Shown piece after piece: positions 46,992 through 59,760 of a stretch of DNA of 64,000 bases (the first letter of the stretch is position 1; each line of letters opens with the position of its first letter). Origin of the DNA: Nageia nagi (taxonomy: Eukaryota; Pinophyta); assembly GCA_050084985.1 (NCBI GenBank), contig JBITNC010000001.1:139066001-139130000 (forward strand), written 5' to 3'. The notes beneath the pieces are model-generated. The model made no database searches. It was not told where the DNA came from and saw only the letters and a program-made list of their open reading frames with translations. Both the position numbers and the translations under genes were made by a program.

Positions 46992-49946
46992 TATATCATT
47001 ATTCCTTCATGATATGGATAATCCTATAGTTAAACTAGGGAATTATCAATTTTTATTCTCTTTACCTTATAATTCCTTTGCAAATATAATTCCATTTCAA
47101 AATTTCTCATTTCATTACACTTACAAAGGTGGGCATCTATTGACATCTAAATTTGGTCCCCCTAAGGTGGCCCTACTTATATCTAATATTACATACATAT
47201 TTAATTACACTTCATTACATTTTACCTTATTACCATATACTCCTTAGGTTTTATTCTTATTTTTATGTTAGAGGGATGATTTCAAATTGGGTCACATCAT
47301 GGAACATAATGCTTGATATAAATGTAAGTATCTCTAACTTAGTGGAAATCATGATCAAGATTATATCTTGATAGTTAGTACCCTATTCATGGGTATTTCT
47401 ATATACTACCTATTGATATTAGAATCTTATTACCTCTCAATAAAATATTTTTTATCCATTTCTACAATTATATGCTTGGCTTAGCTTATCGACATCACTA
47501 TTATTATCGATGATTGGTAGTGGACCTCATTCTACTGAAATGTTAGCACCCACATGGAGATATTAATACCTAATGTCTATGCTAAGATGCTTTTTATTGT
47601 TGGAAATGGGGTTTAGACATCAATATCACCTCTCTTCAATAAATTTATCTTGCATATATCCATCTTCATCATAGGTGATGAAATACATGTATTTATCTTA
47701 CATTGATTCCATGTCTTTAGTATGCGTATTTGTTATCTTAATTCAATAGAACCTTAATTTACATTGTTATACTCAATGTTCACTATTTCTTATTATCGTG
47801 TATGTTTATTTATGTTGAATATATTATATATTACACACTCAAATTTTTATTTGTATTTAATATGTTTAAGCCAAAACCATAGGTATACCAAAACACATAT
47901 AAATAGTTACTATCATTAAGGATGGGATCTATAGTATACCTCTATTACAAACATGGATTTAATATCAAATTTTTTTATTCTTTAGAGTTGTAATATATTA
48001 TTTATGATCTACTCTTAGTTAAAATCATAGGTAGTTTAATTTATATGGATACTAATAGAGATCCATGGATTTTAGTATTTGGGATGTACTAGTATAAAGG
48101 ATTATTTACAGTAGGAATGTGAGATTACATAAGAGATTCCTTCTACTCATATTTATTCTTCTAGTTTTTTGGAATATTTTTATGTAAATTATTGATAAAA
48201 TTTTAAGTTAAATTCTTTTTCTAATGATTTATCTTATGGTGCACATATTAGATATCATGATATGCAGAGCAATCAACATGAGAGGGATCTATATTTTGAG
48301 GAAGAAGATAACAATGAAAATGGTGATCTTCATTAAGGTAGTGGGAATGTTGGTTCCCATAATGATGATGATATTTAATTCTTGCATTATTAGCATTAAT
48401 TATATGAGTCATTTTGAAGAGAATGGACATAATTATCATATTCATGCTACTTAGTTAATAGATATTGTTATACTAGATTCTTTGGATATAGAATTAGGGA
48501 CTAGGTGGCCTATGTGAGAGATGTATTATGTGAGTCATTGGAATTCCATAATAATGGGGGTTGGGGAATTGTAGATAGCTTCATAGAAAACTTACAACTA
48601 TGATATATGATATTTATAGGTCATATTTATATTAACACATTATTATTTATTACTACAATGAGATAGAATAAATCACTTTGGTTTTATTACCACCGAATTT
48701 TTTAGTAATAGATTTTTTTTATTTTCTTCATAAATTAGGTATCTAGAAGTTTTCTTTGTTATAAACTTAACAAAATCCAAAAATAATTATAAGACTCAAA
48801 AATCTAAAAATTGATTATCTTAATTATGTTTTCATATTTTTATTTCAAAATATGTTTGAACCATTGGGTGATATATTTCACTAAGAGAAAATACATATTT
48901 TAAAAATTAATATGGACATCAATTTACCAAAATCATTGAATATCATATCTCATTTTGATTTCAAAGTTCTTTCCCTTGAAATCCAAATAAAACTTGGTTC
49001 TAATTAAACATTTAATGATAGATCTTATGATTTCACTACATGAGAAAGTTCTTATTCTTAATACTTCAAGTGGAATTCAACCTTCATCAAGATTCTCTTG
49101 TTAAAGTTTCCAAGAATAATCTTTCATCATGACTAAAACATTTTGAGTCGATTATAAAATTTATAAAATTTGACTATATTTTCTTAAGTCTCATCAAGTT
49201 ATATTTATAAAGGAACCTAATTATAACTTTCTTTCAATTTCTTTGAGTTTGTGAAGTTAAGTTAACCTAACCTCATCTTTCTATAATTACATCGAGTTTT
49301 GATTCTAAAACAACTTGACTAAGCATTTTCACAAGCTGCATCCACCTTGATGAACTAAGTGAACCTAAATTAACCTTTATTTATGTCACATAAAATTATA
49401 ATACTAAGTGAACATAACTAAAAAAAGTCTCACTTGGTTGTGAGGTTGATGCGACCTATTGCTAACATCATCCAACTAATATCCTATAATAGATTTAGGG
49501 TTTGCACTTGCCAGTGATTGAAATATGTCCTAATAATAATTAATTATGATTAAATTTATACCACCTTATAAATATGTGCACATTTATTTATTTGGAAATT
49601 CAAATATTTACAATTAGTGTAGCCCTATTGAGAATTATTGTATAATTGAGGTGTGACTAGCAAAGGCTTTAGTTAGACCAAGTTTAGATATTTGGCTTTA
49701 ATGCAATTGCTTTAATCTTTAGTCAACTTAAAAATTATCCTAAAATATTGTTTTGAGTGTTGAAAATCTTAGTAATTATGATTTATCCCTATTAACACAA
49801 TGTGATTAAAGAAAATAATAATTGGGATGAGTTTACCATATAATGTTGAATGAGATTAGACCTTTCCTTTGTTTAATCCAATCAAAGTACTAAAAATATA
49901 GACCTATATTATCATAATGAACTTAATTTAAGAACTTGTTACAACT

Positions 49947-49950
<4 letters not shown>
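46992..49950. other. Spacer with possible solo LTR, no recognisable gene
   Basis: At 47132-47180, TTGACATCTAAATTTGG then TCCCCCTAAGGTGGCC is reminiscent of plant LTR starts and is preceded by a purine run (AAAGGTGGGCA). Short ORFs at 47014, 47153, 48224 and 48248 have no family features. Confidence 0.3.

Positions 49951-49981
<31 letters not shown>
49951..49981. repeat. (TA)n microsatellite
   Basis: About 15 uninterrupted TA units. Confidence 0.95.
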
Positions 49982-49983
<2 letters not shown>

Positions 49984-49984
49984 A

Positions 49985-51556
49985 TCGAAATTCCTCCCAT
50001 AAAATAAGTTGATTTCACAACTTAAGTTTATTGAATTAGATCTATTCAATCATATTTACCATATAAATATAAAACATAACTATTAAACTATATCATTATA
50101 ACTTAATTAAAAAATAAATTGACTAAGTATTCTTTACTTAAACTCAATTTGATATGATAACTTGATCCAACCAAATATGTTCTCAATCATAATGAAATAA
50201 TCTTATAAGTTATAAATTATACCTTGTAAGTTATAGGTTATTGCAACTAAACAAAAATAATAAGAGCTAAAAATAAAATTATTAACTTCTTCTTTAGTTT
50301 GATCAAGTTCAAAATGATAGCTAACTTATTTTTTCATCTTTTTTATAGGATGAGTAAATCAAAGAAATTGAAAAATAAAATGCATAAAATATTTATCAAG
50401 GCAAGCTACCTATAGATGAGAAAATAAGGAGCTCCTTTAAGAGTGTCTCATTTATTTGATCCCCTTTGAAATATTCAATATCCATAATGGAGTTAAATAA
50501 ATCCTATTGCAATGATTGAAGATCAAGTAAGGTTGAGTAAAGAAGAAAAGGAAAAACACTTGATGCACTCTTTTAGAATTTTCAAAGTTATCATTATGCC
50601 ATTCATGGTGAGCCTTCTAGAATTTGCTCTAGAAATATCTCAAAACAAATATTTTAAAGCTAGAGTAGTCAAAGATAATGAAAAAAATACAATTTCCATA
50701 TTAACCAAAGAAGGTATCAGGTAATGACGCATTGGTTGAATAAAGGAATCATATACACAAAAGAAGATTTAGAAAAGTAATTCAATAAAATCATAGCATA
50801 TATTAGGAATACTAATTTGGTTTATTCATGGTTGAAAAAAGAACATCATTATCTTCACCACCAAACAATCATAAGGGAATATTGGTATATATTTGAATAA
50901 ATAATTAGCAAAGCTATCAACTTCCTTTGAATAATCACCAACATATCAACTTACACAAAAAATTAAAAAATATATTTTTAGTTTTCTTTACATAGTTGGA
51001 GAAGGAAAAAAATGCAAATGAAGTTAGGTCATTAGTGACACTATGATTAAACAATTCATCCAAATTAGGAAAATCAAATAGTTGTATTTCAATTCATATT
51101 TGGTTTATCTCTTGCTCAAAGAAAAAAATAGACCAAGGGTACACGGGATCAAGGAGATGGTATTGAAAAATAAAATTTCAATTTGTATGGCTTATCCAAA
51201 ATAGCATAAGGAAGAGAAATGGAAGTATATCAAGATGAGAAATGATGAATTGAAAATCAAAATCTATAAAAAACTTAGAAAAGTGAACAATATTCCTAGA
51301 ATTACATAAGATGGCATGTAATTATTAAAAGGGTGTGCAGATTTATATTTAGAATAATTTGGTATCTATTACATCATATATTATGGGTTTGATTCAAATC
51401 CTACAAAATTACCTCGCTATGTTAGTAATAAAATGTTATTATTTTAATTCTATAGATAGGATTTTAATATGCATGAAAAAATAATAAGGGAAAAGAAGGA
51501 CTAAGTTTTGAAGATGCCTATTATGTATACTTACTATGTCTATAGTAATTAGCTCA
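49985..51556. other. Unrecognised stretch with a 70-codon ORF
   Basis: A plus-strand ORF at 50512-50724 (IEDQVRLSKEEKEKHL; charged, Lys/Glu-rich) and a coding-like but stop-broken stretch near 51350-51540 (GFDSNPTKLPRYVSN) match no family I know. The right edge is the target of the chromovirus insertion at 51562. Confidence 0.35.
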
Positions 51557-51561
51557 AACAA

Positions 51562-51973
51562 TGTTAGGATCCCACATCCTAACATTTTAGTCTTAGTATT
51601 AGTATTTTAATTAAATTGATAGCCTATATTATAAACCATAATATTGTGATTGTAAGGGTAGGGTTCAATTTTGCTTGACTATTAGGGTTAAGGTTAGTAT
51701 ATTATAAATTGGTAGAAGTATGTGCAAAAAAGCATCTTGAACATTTATTTTCACTTTTGGAGTTCTAAAGAGGTAGCACCCATGAAGTGACCTATGATTC
51801 TATTACTATTTACTAAAATCCTATCCTTATTTACTTATTGTTGCTATTTTATGTTCTATTTATCAATGCATGCTCTGTTATTTCCACTAGATTAGTTATC
51901 ATTTTCCTATTTCAAGTCGATATTTGTTACATTTATACAATATTTCCCTTTTCATAGTTATAGCATTGTAATA
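51562..51973 (+). repeat. 5' LTR of chromovirus (412 bp)
   Basis: Aligns end to end with 57151-57562. Its last two bases are TA, where the 3' copy has the canonical CA. The first 22 bases hold an inverted repeat (TGTTAGGAT...ATCCTAACA). Confidence 0.93.
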
Positions 51974-51975
51974 TC

Positions 51976-51987
51976 TGGTATTAGAGC
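51976..51987 (+). promoter_or_regulatory. Primer binding site, initiator Met tRNA type
   Basis: TGGTATTAGAGC, two bases after the LTR. It differs from the usual TGGTATCAGAGC by one C to T change. Confidence 0.85.
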
Positions 51988-52699
51988 TCTTTCTAGGGCC
52001 ATTCTACTATAGGAAAACAAAAATATTTTGTAAAGGTCTAAGCTAGGAATTCTATATTAGAAGTTTGAAAATAGCTAGAAGGATCTATCATTTTTGGCTA
52101 AGCACACTTGCCCATAAAGCTATGTGTGAAGTGAGGTACAAAAACATCTACACCAATACCTAGGCCTTAGATAGAACCCTACATGGAATTGGACTCCATG
52201 TACCAAAAGGTATATCAGAAACTATCTAGGCTATAAATAGAAACTAGGTAGGAGGCTATGTTTACCATATGTAAACTATAGTGCACTAGCAAGTGCCATT
52301 GGAAAGTTACTTGTCATAGAAGCCATCTCTACAACCTCTCTCCTTATGAAATTTGGATAGGAGGGGTGTTTAGACAAGCCTATAGAGTAGATAATCCTTA
52401 CCCTAGAATCATTCCTTCACATAAAAAACCTTGATTCAAGAAGTAAAATGTATGACATGTAATTTTTTAGAGCTACCAAAAATAGCAGTTAGCTAAATAA
52501 CTAAAAATTTGTATCATTTCAACAATTATTAACAAAAGTAGATAGACCCATAAATGTCAAAAAAAATAAGATTCTAGGAGTTTAAAAATCATCATCGATA
52601 GACCTAGCCCATTGTGATAATATTTTCAAGCTAATCATTTTGATATATTACACCCATACACTTTTTCAAGCACTTTCTAAAAATAGTAGTTTCTAGAAA

Positions 52700-53815
52700 T
52701 AATAGCTTCAAAAATAGCAGTTTTCAAAAATGGCACCTGAGATAAGATCCCAAACAACAGCATAAGCTAATCATACCATGATGACATTTTAAACTATGAT
52801 CTAACAAATGGTAGATACACTTACTAGTACATTTAGGGTAGAAATTTGATAAATACAAACCCATAATATAAATGCTTAATAGTAAATGTGATAGTGTCCA
52901 ACTAAGTATCAGTCATACCAACAATGCATCCAGTTCATAGCAATCAAGGTAGTCAAGAAATCCATAGGGGTATCATCATAACTTTTAGGGCCAACAAGGT
53001 GGTTTCATTCTTCCTTGTACAACCAAATTGGTTTTTCCTTGATTTGATGGAGATAAGCCCACTAGCTAGATTTATAAGTTCAAATAGTATTTCACATTGA
53101 ACCGAATCTGAGAAGATTTGAAGGTGCACACAGAAACTTTTCATTTGAATTGTGAGGCTCTCTAATGGTACTCAAAAATGCATCCTAATCCTTCATAGGA
53201 TGATTTTACTCAATAATTATTGATCCATTTTGGTCCTAGTGACTATGAAGATTTCACAAGGGCATTGACCAAGTTATGTCAAACCATAATAGTTAAAGAG
53301 TACCAAAATCAATTTGAGAAATTGGTAAATCACACTAAGGGGTTGGATGATGCATTTTTCACAAGTTATTTTATCAATAGATTAAAGGAATAAATTAAAC
53401 TAGAGGTCAAAATGTTTAATCCCAAAACTATGATGGATGTTATTGCTTTGGCAAAGCTCATTGAAGATAAACCTAGTGCTCATTGATGAAATGTAAAACC
53501 CCAATTCATAAAAAACACATAATATTTCCCATTCCTCTAATAACACAAGTGACCCACTATCGAATCACATAATGCAAACTAAAAATTTGACATGGGAGGA
53601 AATGGAAGAGCATCAAAAGAAGGGTTTATGTTATAATTATGATGAGAAATTTGTTTGTGGCCATCATTGTACTCAACAAAAGTTATATTTTCTTGATGTT
53701 GATGCTCCTAGTGGGGAGGAATATGAGAGTGCACTTAAAGAGGCTATAGAAGAAATTTTAGATGAGGAGGCCCTAATTATCTCTTACAGTTCATTGGCAG
53801 AAATTACTACCCCTC
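52700..53815 (+). pseudogene. Gag of chromovirus
   Basis: The capsid-like part near 53230-53480 reads FGPSDYEDFTRALTKLCQT, then VKEYQNQFEKLVNHTKGLDD and MMDVIALAKLIEDK, the typical plant chromovirus Gag order. A 135-codon open stretch from 53572 holds LTWEEMEEHQKKGLCYNYDE then GHHC, a zinc knuckle in which the second Cys is Tyr. Stops occur upstream (53392, 53486). The start codon cannot be placed because the 5' half is decayed. It would package element RNA. Confidence 0.8.
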
Positions 53816-54125
53816 AAACTATGAAGATCAAAGGGTTTTTTAAAAAGCACCCTCTCATAATATTTTGGATTCGAGAAGTACTCATTATTTCATTAATCCA
53901 TGGGTGGCTAAGGTTGCTAACTATTACATCCACCCTACAAATAATTTTAAGGTTATGGTTGGTAATGGAGAAAAAATAGCATGTAAAAGCAGATGTCAAA
54001 ATGTCAAATTGAGCATGAACCACTATACTTTGAAAAGCAACATGTACACTTTACCACTTGGAGGATGTGATATATTTTTGGGGGTGCAATGGCTAAGGAA
54101 TTTGGGCATCATGCAATGAAATTTT
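53815..54125 (+). pseudogene. Protease of chromovirus
   Basis: The active site reads LDSRSTHYFINP, where plant chromoviruses have DSGSTHNF, so the catalytic Gly is Arg. It continues with VMVGNGEKIACKSRCQNVKL and LPLGGCDIFLGVQWLRNLG, the C-terminal hallmark. The 84-codon ORF 53865-54119 covers most of it, and the frame differs from Gag upstream. Confidence 0.8.
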
Positions 54126-54279
54126 GCATAGCTATGGATGACCTTCAAGATAGATGAATAAGAGCATACTCTCAAGGGATTACAGGGTGGACCTATATAA
54201 ATTAAGAGCTCACATTGCATGGAAAAGATCCTACAAAAAACTAGAAAGGTAATGTTGGCACAATTATACTCTTTATCAA

Positions 54280-55140
54280 TCACTAAATCTACAGTCATAG
54301 AGCGTAATGATCTATAACCCATCTTAAGTAAGCATGCAAGTGCCTTTGAAGAACCAACAGGATTACCACCCCAATGATCACATGATCATGCTATCTAGTT
54401 GGTGCTAGGAAGTCACCAACCAAACATTAATCCTTATTAGTGTCTTCATTTACAAAATAATGAAATTGAAAAATTGGTTAAGGAACTATTGGATGCAGGA
54501 GTAATCTAACCTAACATAAGTGCATATTCTTCTCTAATTATATTGGTTCATAAGAAAGATGGTTCATGGTGCATGTGTGGATTTTAGGGCCCTCAACAAA
54601 ATTACCATCAAGAACAAATTTCCCATACCGATCATTGATGAATTATTAGATGAACTACATGGGGTAAGATATTTTTCCAAGTTGCACCTATGATCTAGGT
54701 ATCACCAAATCTACCTCAAGGAGGAGGATATACCAAAAAATACATTTCACACCCATGAGGGCCATTATGAGTTCTCGGTCATGCCTTTTGGCCTCACAAA
54801 TGCTCCATCCACATTTCAAAGTTTAATGAATTAGGTGTTTTGTCCATTCCTCAAGAAGTTCATTTTGGTTTTCTTTGATGATATCTTGATCTACAATAAG
54901 ACATGGCAAGAACATGTGGCACATGTTGACCAAACCTTACAAATTTTTAAGAAACACTAGCTATATGCAAAAAAATTAAAATGTTCATTTGGTAAGAGAG
55001 AAATTGACTAATTAGGCCATATTATATCCAAAGAGGGAGTTAAGGTGGATCCATAAAAGATTACTAACATGTAGAATTGGTCTATTCCTACATCTTTGAA
55101 AGGTATTTGAGAATTCTTAGGGTTTAAAAGCTATTATAGG
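54280..55140 (+). pseudogene. Reverse transcriptase of chromovirus
   Basis: Recognisable pieces in order: VHKKDGSW then a frameshift, [53 protein letters not shown] and LVFFDDILIYNKTW. The FxDD polymerase box is intact near 54870. The connection follows with HIISKEGVKVD and SLKGIXEFLGFKSYYRKFV. There are several stops (for example in place of Leu/Arg and Gln codons). This is the standard plant chromovirus RT. Confidence 0.88.
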
Positions 55141-55760
55141 AAATTTGTTAAGGATTATGGTAATATTGCAGCACCTCTAACCATGTTGTTGAAAAAGAAT
55201 GCATTACAATGGTCCCCTCAAGCTAAAGTAGCTTTCCTTAAGCTCAAGGAGGTGATGTGTACAACCCTAGTATTAGCAATACCAAATTTTTCTAAAACCT
55301 TTATGATATAAAGTGATGCTTGTGGAATAGGAATCAGGGTAGTATTGATGTAGGAGGGGTGTCCCTTGGTGTTCACTAGTAGATCACTCTCTAGTAAAAA
55401 TTTGGGTAAATCCACTTATGAAATAGAAATGTTTGTCATCATTTATGCAGTTCAATGCTAGAGACCATATCTCATTGGTTACCATTTCATCATCCTCACA
55501 TATCATCATAATTTAAAATTTTTCATTGATTAATGCATTTCTATACCTGAGCAACAAAAATGGGTGACCAAACTACTAGGTTATGATTATGAGATAATAT
55601 ATCGTAAAGGTAAAGAGAATGTGGTTGTTAATGCTCTATCAAAAAAATTTAAAGATCAAGTAGCATTGCAATCTCTTTCATCTCTTATTCCTCAATGGTT
55701 GGATAAATTTAAACAAGAGTGGTCAGAGGATAGCTCCACCCAAGAATTGTTAAAATAAAT
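55140..55760 (+). pseudogene. RNase H of chromovirus
   Basis: LTMLLKKNALQWSP and an ALVLAIPNFSKTF-like run lead into SDACGIGIR (first Asp), then RSLSSKNLGKSTYEIEMF (Glu region). The 64-codon open stretch 55564-55758 reads KLLGYDYEIIYRKGKENVVV then NALSKKF, the conserved RNase H end (normally NxVADALSR, with Asp here Asn). Confidence 0.85.
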
Positions 55761-56880
55761 CACTCAAGACCCTGTGAGTAAACCACACCACACATGGCAT
55801 GATGGTATTTTGAGATTCAAAGGCCAAATTTTGTTAACATCTCCTTCAAAATGTAAATCAAAAATACTTGTCGAATTGCATTCCACATCTAAATTGGAAC
55901 ATGATGGATTTTTAAAATCTTATAAGCAAGTGGCATGATCATTCTATTGGGTTGATATGAAATTGGATATCAAGCAATTTGTGGTAGCTTGTGATGTGTG
56001 TTAATAATAAAAGGGTGAGATAGTGGGTACTCTGGGACTCCTTCAACCTCTTCCCATACCTACTTGTACATGGATCAATATCTAAATGGATTTCATTAAA
56101 GGCCTTCCTAAATCCAATGGTAAATCAGTTATTCTAGAGGTAGTTGGTTGGTTATCCAAATATGCTCATTTTGGTTCATTGGCTCATCCCTATAGGGTAG
56201 TGAAAATGGTACAATTATTCTTGGATACAATTTTTAAACTACATGGCATGCCAAAGATGATTTTTAGTGATCATGATCCCACTTTTACAAGCCATTTTTG
56301 GTAAGAGCTTTTTAAGCTGCAAGGTACCCAACTAAACATGAGCTTAGCATATCACCCATAAACTAATGGTTAGACTAAAATCATCCACAAATATTTAGAA
56401 ACATATTTACATTATTTTTCTTCAGCACAACCTATACATTGGGTACGATGGCTTCCCTTGGCTAAGTGTTGGTATAATACATCATATCATTTTACTAGTA
56501 AGATAACCCCCTATGAAGTAGTGTATGGTCAAGCTCCACCAATAGTCACCTCATATGTTATAGGTACTAGTAAATTTTAGGTAGTTAACTCAACTTTAGT
56601 TACTTGAAATGATATTCTTTATTTACTTAAGGATAACCTTTAGATAGCCCAACACCATATGAAATAATAAGATAATTAGCAATGTGTGGAAAGGGAGTTC
56701 TAGGTAGATGACATGGCTTTTTTGAGGCTATAACCTTATCACCAAAAATCCTTAAAAATAAAATGCCCTAAAAAATTAGCCTCAAACTTTTATGGTCCCT
56801 ATAAGGTGTTATAGCACATTGGCCCAACTGCATATCAATTGAAGCTTCCTTCTTCTTCCAAGATTCACCTAGTGTTTCAT
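55760..56880 (+). pseudogene. Integrase of chromovirus
   Basis: The zinc domain is decayed (ELHSTSKLEHDGFLKS; ACDVC). The catalytic core reads MDFIKGLPKSNGKSVI (D1), MPKMIFSDHDPTFTSHFW (D2), then LAYHPXTNGXTKIIHK, where the usual TEVVN Glu has become Lys. The tail holds TPYEVVYGQAPP, then FYGPYKVL and AYQLKLPSSSKIHLVFHVS. In-frame stops replace Gln codons (TAG/TAA). Confidence 0.88.
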
Positions 56881-56884
56881 GTCT

Positions 56885-57125
56885 CTTATCTCAAGAAAGT
56901 GATTATATCAAAGGTTCAAGTTTAGATACAATTACCTAAGTTGGTGGAGGATGGATCAATGGTAATTATACCTAAGGCAATTTTGGATCAATGTTCATGG
57001 CATCTTCATAATTGCTCCATCATAGAAGTCCTTATGCAATGGCAAGGCATGGCACTAGAAGATGCAACATGGGAAATACTTCATCAGCTATAGCAATAAT
57101 TTGCACACTTCAAGCTTTGAGGAAA
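56885..57125 (+). pseudogene. Chromodomain-like tail of chromovirus integrase
   Basis: After VFHVSYLKK, the tail reads PKAILDQCSW, then IIEVLMQWQGMALEDATWE. This matches the chromodomain core (xxVLVxWxGxxxEDATWE) that targets chromovirus insertion to heterochromatin. Aromatic cage residues are incomplete. Confidence 0.75.
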
Positions 57126-57137
57126 AAGCTTCACCCT

Positions 57138-57150
57138 AAGAGGGGTGTCA
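57138..57150 (+). promoter_or_regulatory. Polypurine tract of chromovirus
   Basis: AAGAGGGGTGTCA directly before the 3' LTR TG. The final GTCA is common in plant chromoviruses. Confidence 0.8.
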
Positions 57151-57562
57151 TGTTAGGATCCCACATCCTAACATTTTAGCATTAGTATTAGTATTTTAAT
57201 TAAATTGTCAACCTATGTTGTAAACTGTAATATTATGATTGTAAGGGTGGGACCTAATTTTGCTTGACTATTAGGGTTAGGGTTAGTATATTATAAATTA
57301 GTAGAAGTGTGTGGAGAAAGGCATATTGAACATTTATTTTCATTTTTGGAGTTGTAAGGACATATCCCCCTCCAAGCAGCCTATGATTCTATTACTATTT
57401 AGTAAAATCCTATCCTTATCTACTTATTGTTACTATTTTGTGTTCTCTTTATCAATGCATGCTTTGTTATTTCCACTAGATTAGTTTTCATTTTCCTATT
57501 TTAAGTTGATATTCATTACATTTCTACAATATTTCCCTTTTCATATTTGTAGCATCGTAACA
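57151..57562 (+). repeat. 3' LTR of chromovirus (412 bp)
   Basis: Starts TGTTAGGATC and ends AACA. Pairs with 51562-51973. Confidence 0.93.
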
Positions 57563-57567
57563 AAGAA

Positions 57568-58292
57568 CAACCCATGGTTAAAGAGATAAAAGCACATTCT
57601 TAAGGATGATTTGAAAAGAAGATACACTATGATCTTAATATATTTATTAATAAATACTACAATAGATGTCAATCTTCTTGTAGTCACAAAAATAATAAAT
57701 TGTAATAAAATAAAATACTATTGCTCTACAAATACTCGCTTAAATATAAATTAGGATGAATGAGTATTTGCTAGTGACATTAGATTCTCCTCCTTGCTAG
57801 ATCTAAAATATTATGTTTGGAGCAAATTCATAGCCAAGATCTAAGACTTCATGAGTCAAAATTCATAGCATGCACATTGTGTGAATATTATTATCACATT
57901 GCATCAACATTATGAAGGTTATTGGAAATAAGGATGAAATTAGGTAATATGAAACATAGCAAAGAGTAGATGATACATCATCATATAGGTAGTGTTACAA
58001 AATATCATTATTATTTGGATGATGTGATGCTCATAAGTTGACCTACTGATATCATATTATTTTATAGGGAATTATTTACTTTGGATATTCTTTTATAATA
58101 CAACATCTTGGATCTTTTCTTTTCCTATGATCTGTATGTATTACATAGCTTGTGGTGCTTTTCTTTATACTTGCACCAAATACATTTATTATTATATTCT
58201 TTTTTTATATTTTTAATACTTTTACATTTTTACATCTTTGATACCTAAAATATGATTTCTAATTTAATAAACATCATATTTAGATGTCTACA
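57568..58292 (-). repeat. Probable 3' LTR segment of a minus-strand Ty3/gypsy element
   Basis: On the minus strand TGTAGACATCTAAA at 58292 follows a polypurine tract, the standard LTR start. It resembles the TGTAGACACC start of the Tat LTR. The LTR would run leftward to the chromovirus and continue beyond it at 51561, because the chromovirus seems to have inserted inside it. The far end was not identified. Confidence 0.55.
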
Positions 58293-58309
58293 TATTTCCC
58301 CTCTTTGGA
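58293..58309 (-). promoter_or_regulatory. Polypurine tract of minus-strand Ty3/gypsy element
   Basis: The minus strand reads TCCAAAGAGGGGAAATA directly before the TGTAGAC LTR start. Confidence 0.65.
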
Positions 58310-58880
58310 GGTGTAATGGAAAGAAATGGAATTACATATCCAAAGAAGAAGATGAGAAATTTTTTTTTTTTAACTTTGAACTCTTTATAGTAGCATATAA
58401 ATTTGGTAAAGTAGAAGCTTCTTCCTTGACCTCTTTGGGTTTGATTGCCCCATAAAAACTCTATGGATGGAATAATTAAGATAAAATAACATGAGAAATC
58501 AATATCCTTTTCTCATAAGATGGGAAAGAATGAATATGGTGGCTACTACATTTATGATACTAGGGAGCTAGTGATCATAGTAATTATGAAATCCTTACAA
58601 TGGGTAAAAAGGAATTCTAGTGCTACTAAGAATTCATTAGAGGAAGAATGAATGGAATCAATGCTCTTGTTGTAGTACTTTTGATAGCATGGGCATTGTG
58701 ATTTTCTTGGATTTTTTTATTGATCTTCCTTTATGGACATCGTAGGGTAATTGGCTAGTAGTAATTACATAAACATCAATATATATTTATTTATTGGTAT
58801 ATGAAAAACTAGTGGCTAGTCTACTACATGTAAAATCACTTGAGATGCTTGTTAATGAAGGTTTTTGGTTCTTCTTTTCC
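58310..58880 (-). other. 3' untranslated region of minus-strand Ty3/gypsy element
   Basis: Lies between the integrase end and the polypurine tract. The minus strand has a short coding-like run (ASTLPNLYATIKSSKL-type) near 58440-58310 seen with stops. The plus-strand ORF 58252-58455 is its shadow. Confidence 0.45.
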
Positions 58881-59760
58881 ATTTATTATTTACAATATAT
58901 AGGATCCTAATCCTCCAAATTCAACTACAACATATGTTCCTATTCAATTTGGTTGAAACTTCCCTTTTATCTCATCATTTTCAATTTTCTTATTGATATT
59001 TTCCTTTGGCACCAAGTCTCCTACTTGGAAATTTTTTGACTTGAGTTTCTTCTCAAAATCTTTCCTTAACCTTCCATGGTACATTTTTTGATGCTCAATT
59101 GCATTAATCCTTTCCTCATCAAATGCCTCTAACTAGTATAATTGGTTGTCCTTACTTCTTCATCTAGGATATCTCCATGCAATGAGATTATTAAAGAGGG
59201 AATATGTAATTCAAGTGGTACAATAACTTGATTACCATAGAATAATGGGAAAGGTTTTTCCCTAGTAGTAGTTCTAATTCTTGTTCCATATTCCTAAAGT
59301 AGACAAGGTAATTTCTCATTCCAATATCTTTTATATCCATTATATATTTTGGCAAGAATTTTCTTGATTACCTTATTGGATGATTCAGCCTAACAATTCC
59401 CTTGAGGATAATAAATAGAAGAAATTTTCTAAATAATATAAAACTTATTGTAAAAATATTTCATGTCCTTACCTTTGAAAGTAGGCCCATTTTCCATTAT
59501 CAACTATTGGGGGATGCAAAATATTTTGATGATATTCTTAATAAGGAATTTTATGGTCTTTTCTTGTGTTACTAACTTCATTGATGCAACATCTACACAC
59601 ATTTTAGTATATTTAGTAGTTATGATAATGAATTCATGTCCTTATCTTGAATGAGGATCAAACCAATTGAATCAATGCCCCAAATTGCAAATAGCCATGG
59701 TGAAATAATTGGATTAATATCTTGTGTTAGAAACTTCTTTAAATTGGATGCTTGAATTAA
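58880..59760 (-). pseudogene. Ty3/gypsy integrase C-terminal half remnant
   Basis: Minus strand: CVDVASMKLVTQEKTIKFL, then MENGPTFKGKDMKYFY (D2, Asp to Glu), SIYYPQGNC then AESSNKVIKKILAKI (catalytic Glu), PFPLFYGNQVIVPLEL, then RLRKDFEKKLKSKNFQVGD, GKFQPN and GTYVVVEFGGLGSY. The order matches non-chromovirus plant integrases (LYxRxxKxFNKKVxxRxFxxGDLVL). Several stops are present. Upstream domains are missing, and a plus-strand gag-pol remnant starts soon after 59760. Confidence 0.8.

Larger units (their letters stand above)
51562..57562 (+). mobile_element. Complete Ty3/gypsy chromovirus-type LTR retrotransposon (6.0 kb)
   Basis: Two 412-bp LTRs start TGTTAGGATCCCACATCC and end GTAATA (5') or GTAACA (3'; intact CA). 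A primer site for initiator Met tRNA follows the 5' LTR and a polypurine tract precedes the 3' LTR. Flanking 5-mers are AACAA (51557-51561) and AAGAA (57563-57567), a target duplication with one mismatch. Internal order is gag, protease, RT, RNase H, integrase, chromodomain-like tail. Size, primer tRNA and the chromodomain fit a small plant chromovirus (Reina/Tekay-like). The LTRs differ at about 50 of 412 sites (12%, hand count), so it is older than the Tat element if rates are equal. Confidence 0.93.

Noticed and set aside
47134-47500. Solo LTR starting near TTGACATCTAAATTTGG
   Set aside because: The TG/CA ends and a target duplication could not be shown.
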